Assembly: GCA_018350325.1 (NCBI GenBank)
Contig: JAEVLN010000026.1
Location: 372,001 to 436,000 of the forward strand
Direction of reading: 5' to 3'
Origin: Globodera rostochiensis
Taxonomy: Eukaryota; Nematoda; Chromadorea; Rhabditida; Heteroderidae
Length of the DNA: 64,000 nucleotides
Shown: piece by piece, positions 45,422 through 56,200 of the stretch
How the letters are laid out: each line of letters begins with the position of its first letter
Position numbering within the stretch: position 1 is the first letter of the stretch
Notes under the pieces: model-generated
What the model saw: only the letters and a program-made list of their open reading frames with translations
What the model was told of the DNA's origin: nothing
Databases searched by the model: none
Translations under genes and position numbers: made by a program

Positions 45422-45940
45422 ATGGTTCGTGTAATATTCGACGGCTCCAACTTGCGGCTGGACCAGTTTTATCAGCAAACAGGCAGAGGACCTATAGCCT
45501 ACTTTGAGGGATTGCCGACTTTTCAACGGGGATACGGGTACTTTTTGGGGGTCCCTCGCCAAAAAGGGGCAGGAGTCGGGGCTGTTCTGCGAAATTTGTG
45601 GCGCTACCTGCGCCCCATGATCTCTGCTGCTAAGCCTTACGCTGCAAATATTGCTACTGAACTTGGCAAGGAGGGGCTCGAAACTGGTGCGCGAGTCCTC
45701 AGCCAAGTCTCGAAAGGCGGCGACATTAAGGAAGCTCTGTTGGCGGAGGGAAAAGAGGGGGCGAAAAAGCTGCTGGACAAGGCCTCCTCATCACTACAAA
45801 AGGGCAGGGGTAAACGAAAGAGGAGAGGGAAGAAGACAAAAGCGGAGATCATTTTGAAGCCTTTTGACGTTGTTGGACAAACTGTCCCCCAGAGAGCTCT
45901 TTTAAAAAAGAAGCGATTTGATTCCCTCGGTTATTATTAA
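45422..45940 (+). CDS. pVI/pX-like minor capsid protein of the element
   Basis: Single exon, 172 residues, starting three bases after the stop of the structural gene. The middle carries a Gly-rich amphipathic segment (FLGVPRQKGAGVGAVLRNLW) and a helix with TELGKEGLETGARVLSQV. A very basic patch follows (KGRGKRKRRGKKTK). This is the usual layout of adenovirus pVI/pX-type minor capsid or core proteins in Maverick/adintovirus-type elements, where they bind DNA or disturb membranes during entry. Assignment is by pattern. The gene is intact and in the same orientation as its neighbours. Confidence 0.75.
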   Translation: MVRVIFDGSNLRLDQFYQQTGRGPIAYFEGLPTFQRGYGYFLGVPRQKGAGVGAVLRNLWRYLRPMISAAKPYAANIATELGKEGLETGARVLSQVSKGGDIKEALLAEGKEGAKKLLDKASSSLQKGRGKRKRRGKKTKAEIILKPFDVVGQTVPQRALLKKKRFDSLGYY

Positions 45941-45954
45941 TTGTTTGCTTTGTA

Positions 45955-47341
45955 ATGTTGTATAAAAAAGTGGATGTTGCGAGTGCGGAGGTGGCAAATG
46001 CGGGGCTAGACTTTTTTACGACTCCCCCAACAAACTGCGCAGTGTCAAACTCAAGCTATCGGGAATATTTGACCTTGAACCCGATAACCTCTAGGCCTTT
46101 TCATTTTAAGGTAATCGATAAATTTGTCTTTGCGTACTCAATAGCTAATAAAATTTAGATTCACCCAATAACCAGTTATATTGATCTGAGCAAGGTCTTT
46201 GTGTTCACTGAGTTTAAGATCAAAAAGATTGCCGAAGATGGATTGCTTAATAATATTGGGTCGTCTGACTCGGTTGGGCTAATCCAAATGCCCGGGGCAA
46301 CCTTTATTCGAAACTTGAAAGTGCATATCAACCAGCGAGAGGTGTACGACTCCAACCAGTTGTACAGCTACAAGGTGTACCTCGACACGGAACTCAGTTA
46401 TCCGATTGCTGCAAAGGATGCCTATTTTGGCGTGGCTGGCTATTTTCGCGACACTGACCTTTCTAAGGCCAATGATAAGCGAAGGAAGCCGTTGGCTGAA
46501 AGCAAGGCCTATCAAACAATCAGCAAGTTGAGTGCCGATATATTCAACCAAGACTTGTATATGATTAGCAATGTCGAGATTGACATTGAGCTCGCGCTGC
46601 AGTCTGACGATTTTATGCTGCACCAAGAAAAAGAAAAAGATAAATTTGTTTTGGAAATTTCCGACTGCCGGCTGATTGTGAAAACTGTCGATCTAATGGA
46701 CGGGCTGAGTTTGGACATTGCAAGGAAGCTGGATGTTGAGCCGGCCAGATTTGGGATTCGCAAATCGTTTATGAAGTCCCTGTTCATTACCGGAGGTCGA
46801 TACGACTTTTCTGCGAATTTGTTTACGGAGGAAGTGCCAAGAAGGGTCATCATCGGGCTAGTCGCCAACCAGAACTACATTGGCCATAAACAAAAGAACC
46901 CCTTTTTCTTTAATCACCATAACGTAAGAACCAATTAAAAACTTGCTCAAGCGTTTGCCTTTTTAGGTTAGGGACATTGAACTGACGGCCTCTGGCAGAA
47001 CATACCCCCAATACCCTTACAATTTGGACTACAAAAACAACAATTATGCAAGGGCCTATCATGACGCGCAGGAACACCTCGGCCTTGCTTGTACAACCGA
47101 AAGCAACGGACTCAGCTACAGCATGTTCAAGACGGCTTTTTGCCTTTATGTCTTTCAAATGACCAACTCGCAGGAAGACTCGCCTGGCTTTGAGCTGATC
47201 AAGGAGGGATGCACTGCGGTGAACATTCGATTTTCCGAGCCTGTTCCCCCCGAGGGCGTCACCTTAATAGCCTACGGAGAGGCCGACGGCCTCATTCTAA
47301 TTGATCGTAATAGATCAATTACAAGTGACCTGTCCTTATGA
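45955..47341 (+). CDS. Major capsid protein of the element (double-jelly-roll type, F54H12.2-like)
   Basis: Three exons, all phase 0: 45955-46110, 46159-46923, 46967-47341 (TGA), 431 residues. Conserved blocks are FFTTPPTNCAV near the N-terminus, a VFTEFKIKKI strand, GLIQMPGATFIRNLKVHINQ, QLYSYKVYLDTELSYP, DGLSLDIARKLDVEPAR, RVIIGLV and GVTLIAYGEADG. These match the nematode F54H12.2-type proteins, recognised as Maverick major capsid proteins. Length is about right for the family. The stop codon overlaps the start of the next gene (ATGA at 47338). No internal stops or frameshifts. Confidence 0.9.
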
Positions 47342-47574
47342 AAAACGACAATTACTCCTTGGAAAAAATTATTCAAATGGCCTCATCCCCGCGCGAGGGG
47401 GTTGTTCTTTGTTTCCCGGAGGTGATCGAAAAGTCGCCTATACACTTTGCGCTCTGCCTTCTCTATTTGTTTGGGACTGCAGGGGCTGCAGCCGTTGGGT
47501 TTTATTTGTTCTTGCGAGAGAGGAGGATTCGGCGCCAAAATGGACAACCGGTTCATCGACAAGATTCTCTTTGA
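47338..47574 (+). CDS. Small single-pass membrane protein of the element
   Basis: 78 residues, ATG overlapping the capsid gene stop. One hydrophobic helix at about residues 35-58 (FALCLLYLFGTAGAAAVGFY) is followed by a basic cytosolic-type tail (LRERRIRRQ), so the C-terminus is probably inside. Small membrane proteins occur at this position in related elements; the role is unknown. The 3' end overlaps the start of the protease gene (47540) in another frame, so compact viral-style packing supports it. Confidence 0.55.
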   Translation: MKNDNYSLEKIIQMASSPREGVVLCFPEVIEKSPIHFALCLLYLFGTAGAAAVGFYLFLRERRIRRQNGQPVHRQDSL

Positions 47575-48025
47575 GAATCCGGCGACAAGGAAATTCTTTA
47601 TGGGCACCTTCCCTTCGGATGGTCTGCCAGGGTGTTCAAGATTCCCCTGCAGCTTGATTGTTAATTTGGTAAGTTTTTGCGAAACTATTTATTGCTAATT
47701 TTATATTAAGGACCGAGCTGGCAGGCCGGGCTCTCACTGGTGCGCGATTTGGGCCAAGTCGCCAACAGAGGCCTATTTTTTTGATTCTTATGGCGATATG
47801 CCAAACTCTTTAATTAAAAAATATTTGTCAGAAAAATTTAATAAAATTTATTTTAACAAAAGAATATTTCAGTCAATCTTTTCTAATGTTTGTGGCCATT
47901 ATGTAATCACTTTTATTTATTTGATGTCCGTTGGCTTTGATTTTGAAGTTGTTATGCAAATTTTTAATCGATCAAATAGGCCCGACGAGTTTGTTTATGC
48001 CTTTGTAACAAATAGTTTACAATAA
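47540..48025 (+). CDS. Adenain-like cysteine protease of the element
   Basis: Maturation protease of the adenovirus/Maverick type. Two exons, phase 0: 47540-47668 and 47711-48025 (TAA), 147 residues. The N-terminal block FMGTFPSDGLPG is typical. Catalytic residues are visible in family order: His in GSHWCAIW, acidic partner in YFFDSYGD, and Cys in SNVCGHYV. Length is slightly shorter than adenain (about 200) but within the range of Maverick proteases. Start codon chosen as the first ATG giving the N-terminal family block; it overlaps the membrane-protein gene by 35 bp. Confidence 0.85.
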
Positions 48026-48042
48026 ATAAATTTTACAAAAGC

Positions 48043-48567
48043 TTAATCTTCCACTGCGGAATACATCAAATAGAAAAAGTTAAACAGACACTCGCGAAGA
48101 AATCGGCCGAGGCCCTCAATCCCGTCATACTTTTCGTAGAATTCGTGAAGTACCCGCTTGCTTGACCCATCTTCCATTTCAAGATGTCCTTTCAACTAAA
48201 GCTTAAATATAATTTTGAATAACTGTTTCGGAACAAACCTCTAAACACTCCTCCCACTCGAAGATGTACAATCTGTTCGCCGAGGCCAAAGAACGGATCA
48301 GCAAACACCCGCTCATGTGATGGTCGCGTCTTGACCTAAAATTAGATATAAGCGAGCCAAAAAATTAGCAGACCCGAGCTTTGGCAGCGGGTATATGCAG
48401 TCATAAGCCCGCGCAACGCTTTCGAGAATTGGCAGACAGTCGGCAAGACGAAAATCTTTGGAGGAGTCGCTGTAGTTTGTTTCTGCCATGCTTTCATTTC
48501 GCGCAGGGGAAAGGGGCCGTCCAACATTGGCGGCCTCCCGTCGTCCTCCAAAAATTCCATTATTCAA
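48043..48567 (-). CDS. Unrecognised protein converging on the protease gene
   Basis: Three exons with matching phases: 48567 (or ATG 48489)-48374, 48335-48239, 48195-48043 (TAA). About 147 residues from the first ATG or 121 from the second. Short introns of 38 and 43 bp. Features are a helical N-terminal half (RLADCLPILESVARAYDCIY), ANRLYIFEWEECLELKG, and an end rich in aromatic residues (RFLRECLFNFFYLMYSAVED). No known motif. It ends 17 bp from the protease stop, so it is probably part of the element. Position and compactness argue for a real gene. Confidence 0.5.
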
Positions 48568-50170
48568 ATCGTAAAGGCAACTTTAGATTGTCGCAGCAAT
48601 GAAGCCAAATCTTTAAGGCTAATAAACAATGCCCGAATATTAAGGCGAAAACTTTTTTAAATGTTACTTTACGTTTTTTGAACAAAACTAAAGTTTATTG
48701 AAAAATTTTGTATGCAAAATAAACAATAGTGAATATCATAAGGTATCAAATTTCAATCGAAAGCAATTTTATTTAAATTTGAAATTTTTATTTTTACTTT
48801 ACGATTTTTCTTTAATGATTTATTAAGAAATTTTGGATTTTATAAATATTTTTTTTATATTTTGTAAATAATTTTGAATTTATGAATTTATTAAATTAAA
48901 TTTAAATATTTAATTTTAAATATTATATTTGCTCGCGCAGGGCTTTGAACTTGGCTGCTGGCTGCAGACCCCCTCACTCACTACTGCAGTGGAGACAATT
49001 TGTTTATTCCCTTTGGCTGACGTCATTCTCCACCATATATGGGCAATAGTGGCCATTGCTCCCAATACACCATTGGCCAAGTGGTTAGTGCTCTCGTCAC
49101 TCTCGCAGTGGCAGCGGGGGGGGTTCGGATCCCCTCAGCAGCGAATGAATTTTTCGGATTAAAAATATTTTGGCAGAGTCAAAAAAAGTCGCGCAGCTTC
49201 GCAAGTGAAATTTAAAGATTTAAATTTCGAAAAAAGTCTCGCAGGGTGCGCGAGTACCTCGCGCAGTGAAAAAAATAAATAAAAATTAAATAAATAAAAT
49301 ATAAATATTTAATAAAGTCGCGCAGCAGAAATTTGCATAAAGTCGCGCAGTGCGCAAGATGGCCAAACGTCTTAAGATTTCGAAATTTCAAAAAATTTAA
49401 AAAAGTCGCGCAGCAACCCTGCCAATAGGTATGGGCTCTGGGACTCACTTGGCCCGGCCTCAGATGGCCGGCGCTCACCTGGCTGGCTGGCGCTCACTTG
49501 GCGCCCCACCCCCTCCATAGGTATGGGGGGCTACCGTATTGGTCAAAAAGCAGGTGGTAACTACTTTTGGCGGTTACATATTTTAAGCTTTTTCAGAGTT
49601 TAGCACATATTTCGCCATTTTTTCATAGTAAATACATATTTTGGCCTTTATGGTCAAAAATTTAAGAGAAATTCGGGGTTTTTTTGATTCATAAGAAAAA
49701 TGCAATAAAAACGAAAAATGTACCCTTAAAAATCAAAATTCTTCAAAAAAAAACCACTAAAAAATGACTTTTTCTTGGACCAAAAATCAAAGATCGACAT
49801 TTTCCTAAAATTTTTTTACTTTTTATATTTTTTATAAAATTTTCTAAAACATGTGAAAAATATTATATTTACAACTGTAGGAGCAAAATTAATAAAGATA
49901 GATGAATTTTCAAGGTTTTTATGCATAAACTGAGGGGCAAATAAACTTTTTTTTCTTTCTTGGTTAGATTTTGGCCATTTTTTTACATTTTTTCGGGTTT
50001 AATACATATTTTAGTATTTTTAAGCAAATAAAAACATATATTTTGGGTTTTTAGCACATATAAATCCTAGCCCTAGTGATAAAGATGGGTGGGACTAATT
50101 GTGCATCGATTGGGATCGGCGATGGGAGTTGAGCACACTATTAAAATGAATGGGTGAAGGTGTTCTTACG
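48568..50170. other. AT-rich spacer between the virus-like island and the 31-bp satellite
   Basis: No gene. 48.6-48.95 kb is very AT-rich. A tRNA-like promoter unit lies near 49065-49135. GTCGCGCAG motifs recur at about 49186, 49316, 49343 and 49405. 49.55-50.08 kb is an AT-rich stretch with repeated CACATATTT/ACATATTTTGG words ending in CACATATAAATCCTAGCCCTAG, which looks like a non-autonomous transposon remnant. I see no transposase. Confidence 0.4.
49065..49140 (+). mobile_element. tRNA-derived sequence (tRNA pseudogene or SINE head)
   Basis: TTGGCCAAGTGGTTAGTGC fits an RNA polymerase III box A with D-arm. GGTTCGGATCCCC about 40 bases further on fits box B with T-arm. The segment between could form an imperfect anticodon arm (CACT-loop-AGTG), but the acceptor stem is not convincing, so I do not call a functional tRNA. 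Confidence 0.4.
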
Positions 50171-50282
50171 AAAATCGAAATAAAAAAATTTTGATTTCAG
50201 AAAAAATTTTGATTTCGAAAATTTCTCTTTCGAAGGCACTTGTCAATTGACGACAACGCATCGCATGGGTGTGAAACAATGA

Positions 50283-53200
50283 TGTAGCCGGACACTGGGC
50301 TTTTATTTTTGGCTCCGGAATGACGGATTCCTGACATTTGTGGGTCCGGAATAACGGATTCCTGACATTTATGGGTCCGGAATAACGGATTCCTGACATT
50401 TGTGGGTCCGGAATAACGGATTCCTGACATCTATGGGTCCGGAATAACGGATTCCTGACATTTGTGGGTCCGGAATAACGGATTCCTGACATTTATGGGT
50501 CCGGAATAACGGATTCCTGACATTTGTGGGTCAGGAATAACGGATTCCTGACATTTGTGGGTCCGGAATAACGGATTCCTGACATTTATGGGTCCGGAAT
50601 AACGGATTCCTGACATTTGTGGGTCCGGAATAACGGATTCCTGACATTTGTGGGTCCGGAATAACGGATTCCTGACATTTGTGGGTCCGGAATAACGGAT
50701 TCCTGACATTTATGGGTCCGGAATAACGGATTCCTGACATTTGTGGGTCCGGAATAACGGAATCCTGACATTTGTGGGTCCGGAATAACGGATTCCTGAC
50801 ATTTATGGGTCCGGAGTAACGGATTCCTGACATTTGTGGGTCCGGAATAACGGATTCCGGCCATTTATGTGTCCGGAATAACGAATTCCTGACATTTATG
50901 GGTCCGGAGTAACGGATTCCTGACATTTGTGGGTCCGGAATAACGGATTCCTGTCATTTGTGGGTCCGGAATAACGGATTCCTGACATTTATGGGTCCGG
51001 AATAACGGATTCCTGACATTTGTGGGTCTGGAATAACGGAATCCTGACATTTGTGGGTCCGGAAAAACGGATTCCTGACATTTATGGGTCCGGAATAACG
51101 GATTCCGGCCATTTATGTGTCCGGAATAACGAATTCCTGACATTTATGGGTCCGGAGTAACGGATTCCTGACATTTGTGGGTCCGGAATAACGGATTCCG
51201 GCCATTTATGTGTCCGGAATAACGAATTCCTGACATTTATGGGTCCGGAGTAACGGATTCCTGACATTTGTGGGTCCGGAATAACGGATTCCTGTCATTT
51301 GTGGGTCCGGAATAACGGATTCCTGACATTTATGGGTCCGGAATAACGGATTCCTGACATTTGTGGGTCCGGAATAACGGAATCCTGACATTTATGGGTC
51401 CGGAATAACGGAATCCTGACATTTATGGGTCCGGAATAACGGATTCCTGACATTTGTGGTTCGGAATAACGGATTCCTGACATTTGTGGGTCCGGAATAA
51501 CGGATTCCTGACATTTATGGGTCCGGAATAACGGATTCCTGACATTTGTGGGTCCGGAATAACGGATTCCTGACATTTGTGGGTCCGGAATAACGGATTC
51601 CTGACATTTATGGGTCCGGAATAACGGATTCCTGACATTTATGGGTCCGGAATAACGGATTCCTGACATTTGTGGGTCCGGAATAACGGATTCCTGACAT
51701 TTGTAGGTCCGGAATAACGGATTCCTGACATTTATGGGTCCGGAATAACGGATCCGGCAATTTGTGGGTACGGAATGACGGATTCAGGACATTTTTGAGT
51801 CCGGACTATCGGATCCTGACATTTGTGCGTCCGGAATAACGGATTCGGCCATTTGTGGGTCCGGAATAACGGATTCCTGACATTTGTGGGTCCGGAATAA
51901 CGGATTCCTGACATTTATGGGTCCGGAATAACGGATTCCTGACATTTGTGGGTCCGGAATAACGGAATCCTGACATTTGTGGGTCCGGAATAACGGATTC
52001 CTGACATTTGTGGGTACGGAGACGGATTCCTGATATTTATGGGTCCGGAATAACGGATTCCTGACATTTGTGGGTCCTGAATAACGGATTCCTGACATTT
52101 GCGGGTCCGGAATAACGGATTCCTGACATTTATGGGTCCGGAATAACGGATTCCTGACATTTGTGGGTCCGGAATAACGGATTCCTGACATTTGTAGGTC
52201 CGGAATAACGGATTCCTGACATTTATGGGTCCGGAATAACGGATTCCTGACATTTGTGGGTCCGTAATAACGGATTCCTGACATTTATGGGTCCGGAATA
52301 ACGGATTCCTGACATTTTATGGGTCCGGAATAAACGGATTCCTGACATTTGTGGTCCGGAATAACGGATTCCTGACATTTGTGGGTCCGGAATAACGATT
52401 CCTGACATTTATGGGTCCGTAATAACGGATTCCTGACATTTGTGGGTCAGGAATAACGGATTCCTGACATTTGTGGGTCCGGAATAACGGATTCCTGACA
52501 TTTATGGGTCCGGAATAACGATTCCTGACATTTGTGGGTCCGGAATAACGGGATTCCTGACATTTGTGGTCCGGAATAACGGATTCCTGACATTTGTGGG
52601 TCCGAATAACGGATTCCTGACATTTGTGGGGTCCCGGAATAACGGATTCCTGACATTTTGTGGTCCTGGAATAACGGAATCCTGACATTTGTGGGTCCGG
52701 AATAAACGGATTCCTGACATTTTATGGGGTCCCGGAGTAACGGATTCCTGACAGTTGTGGGTCCGGATAACGGATTTCCGGCCATTTATGTGGCCGGAAT
52801 AACGAATATCCTGACATTTATGGTCCGAAGTAACGATTCCTGACATTTGTGGTCCGGAATAACGGATTCCGGACATTTAGTGGGTCCGGAAGTAACGGAT
52901 TCCTGACATTGGTTGGGTCCGGCATTAACGGATTCCTGGCAATTATGTGGTCCGGAATAAACGGAATTCCCTGACATTTATGGGTCCGGAGTAACGGATT
53001 CCTGACATTTGTGGGTCCGGATAACGGATTCCTGTCCATTTGTGGTGTCCGGAATAACGGATTCCTGACATGTATGGTCCGGCATAAAGGATTCCTGACA
53101 TTTGTGGGTCTGGAATAACGGAATCCTGACATTTGGTGGGGTCCGTGAAAAACGTATCCTGACATTTATGGTCCGGAATACGGATTCCGGCCTTAGATGT

Positions 53201-56200
53201 GTCCGGGAATAACGATCCTGACCATTTATGGGTCCGGAGTAACGGATTCCTGACATTTTGGGTCCGAATAACGGATTCCGGCCATTTATGTGTCCGGAAT
53301 AACGAATTCCCTGACCTTATGGGTCCGGAGTAACGGATTCATCCTGACATTGTGTGGGGTCCGGAATAACGGATTCCTGACATTTGTAGGCCGGAATAAC
53401 GGATTCCTGACATTTGTAGGGTCCGGAACTAACGGATTCCTGACAGTATGGGTCCCGGAATAACGGATTCCGGACATTTGTGGGTCCCTGAATAACGGTA
53501 TTCCTGACACATTTGTGGGTCCGAGAAATAACGGATTCCTGACATTATGGGTCCGAATAACGGATCCTGACATTTGTGGGTCCGGATAACGGATTACTGA
53601 CATTTGTGGGTACTGAATAACGGATCCTGAATTGCGGGTCCGGGAATAACGGATTCATGACATTTATGGTCCGGAAAACGGATTCATGAATTGTGGGTAC
53701 GGATAAACGGATTCCTGACATTTGTATGTCCGGATAACGGATTCTGAATTTATGGGTCCGAATAACGGATTCCTGACATTTGTAGGCCCGGAATACTGGA
53801 ATTCCTGACATTTGTGGGTCCGAAATATACGGATCCTGACATTCTTGAGGGTCCGGAATAACGGATTCCTGACATTTATGGGTCCGGACTAACGGATCCT
53901 GACATTTGTCGGGTCGGAATAACGGATTCCTACATTGGTGGGTCCGGAAATACAACGGATTCCTGACATTGTAGGTCCGGAATAACGGATTACTGACATT
54001 TAGTCCGGAATAACGGATCCTGACCATTTGTAGGCCGAATAACGGAATTCCCTGACATTTGTGGGTCCTGAATAACGGATTCCTGACATTTGCGGGTCCG
54101 GAAGACGGATCCTGACATTTATGGGGTCCGGAATAACGGATTCCTGACATTTTGAGTTCCCGGAGACGGATCCTGACATTTGTAGGTCCGGAATACGGAT
54201 CCTGACTTTAGTGGTCCGGAATAACGGAGATTCCGGACATTTGTGGGTCCGGAATAACGGCATACCTGACATTTAGTGGGTCCGGGGAATAACGGAATTC
54301 CTGCCATTTATGGGTCCGGAATAACGGATTCCTGACATATGTGGGTCCGGAATAACGGCTTCCTGACATTAGTGGTCCGGAATACCGGATTCCTTGGACA
54401 TTTGTGGGTCCGGATAACGGAATCCTGACATTTGTGGGTCCGGAATAACGGATTCCTGACATTTATGGATCCGGAATAACGGATTCCTGACAATTTGTGG
54501 GTCGGAAGTAGACGGAATTCCTGACATTTAGTGGGTCCGGAATAACTGATTCCTGGACATATTGTGAGGTCCGGAATAACGGATTCCTGACATTGTAGGG
54601 TCCGGAATAACGGATTCCTGACATTTATGGGTCCGGAATAACGGATTCCTGACATTTGTGGGTCCGGAATAACGATTCCTACATTTTTAGGTCCGGAATA
54701 CGATTCCTGACATTTAATTGGTCCGTAATAACGGATTCCTGACATTTGGTGGTCCGGAATAACGGATTCCTGACATTATGGGGCCGGAATACGGATTCCT
54801 GACTTTATTGGTCCGGAATAGCGAGTCCTGACTTTGTTGGGTCCGGAATAACGGATTTCTGACATTTTTGGTTCCGGAATAACGGATTCCTGACATTTTG
54901 TGGTCCGAATAACGGATTCCTGACATTTTATGGGTCCGGAATAACGTATTCCTGACATTTGTAGGCACGGAATAACGGATTCTGACATTTGGTGGTCCGT
55001 ATAACGGATTCCCGGACATTTGTGGGTGGGGAATAACGGATTCCTGACATGTTGTGGTCCGGAATAACGGAATTCCTGACATTTGTGGGTCCGGAATAAC
55101 GGTTCCTGACATTGTGGGTCCGTGAAGCATAACGGAATCTGACATTTGTGGTACGGAATAACGGCAATTCATGACATTTGTGGGTACGGAGACGGATTCC
55201 TGACTTTATTGGGTCCGGAAATAACGGATTCCTGACATTTTTGAGTCCGGACTATCGGATCATGACATTTGGCGTACGGATAAAACGGATTCTGCCTTTT
55301 GTGGGTCCGGAATTAACGGAATTCCTGACATTGTGGGCCGGAATAACGGCTTCCTGACATTATGGGTCCGGAAATAACGGATCCTGACATTTGTGGTACG
55401 GAATAACGGAATTCCTGACATTTATGGGGTCCGGAATAAACGGATCCTGACATTTGTGGGCCGGAATAACGGAATCTGGACATTTGTGGGTCAGGAATAA
55501 CGGATCGACATTTAGATGTTACGGGACTATTGTTATCTGACATTGTGCGTCCGGAATAAACGGAAAATCCTGACATTTTTGGGTCCGGAATAACGGATTC
55601 GGCATTTGTGGGTTACGGAAATGACGGATTCCGGACATTTATGTGACCGGACTATTTATCCTGACATTTGTGCGTCCGGAATAACGGATCCTGACATTTT
55701 GGGTCCGGAATAACGGATCCTGCCATTTATGTGTCCGGAATAACGAATTTACTTTCGGTCCGGAATAACGGATTCCTGTTGGCCGGAAAAGGTTCCTTTT
55801 GGGTCCGGAATAACGGATTCCTGACATTTTGGGTCCGGAATAACGGATTCCTGACATTTGGGTCCGGAATAACGGATTCCTGACATTTTGGGTCCGGAAT
55901 AACGGATTCCTGACATTTGTGGGTCCGGAATAACGGATTCCTGACATTTGTGGGTCCGGAATAACGGATTCCTGACATTTGTGGGTCCGGAATAACGGAT
56001 TCCTGACATTTATGGTCCGGAATAACGGATTCCTGACATTTGTGGCCGGAACGGATTCCTGACATTTTGGGTCGGTACGGACCTGACATTATGGGTCCGG
56101 AATAACGGACCCGGCAATTTGTGGGTACGGAATGACGAATTCAGGACATTTTTGAGTCCGGACTATCGGATCCTGACATTTGTGCGTCCGGAATAACGGA

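Larger units (their letters stand above)
42173..48567. mobile_element. Endogenous virus-like element, Maverick/Polinton-adintovirus type (morphogenetic module)
   Basis: Eight genes in about 6.4 kb: packaging ATPase (-), AT-hook/zinc protein (+), penton-like protein (+), pVI/pX-like protein (+), major capsid protein (+), small membrane protein (+), adenain-like protease (+), unknown protein (-). This set is diagnostic of Maverick/Polinton and related adintoviruses. Frames are open and several genes have short phase-consistent introns with TTTTAG/AAG acceptors, i.e. adapted to or acquired in a nematode nucleus. Missing: family-B DNA polymerase, retrovirus-type integrase, terminal inverted repeats. 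The left side is cut by the 109-bp satellite inside or at the very end of the ATPase gene; the right side fades into AT-rich DNA. The element is therefore incomplete in this window. Confidence 0.88.

Noticed and set aside
49065..49140. Functional tRNA gene
   Set aside because: Box A and B are present but there is no convincing acceptor stem or anticodon loop.
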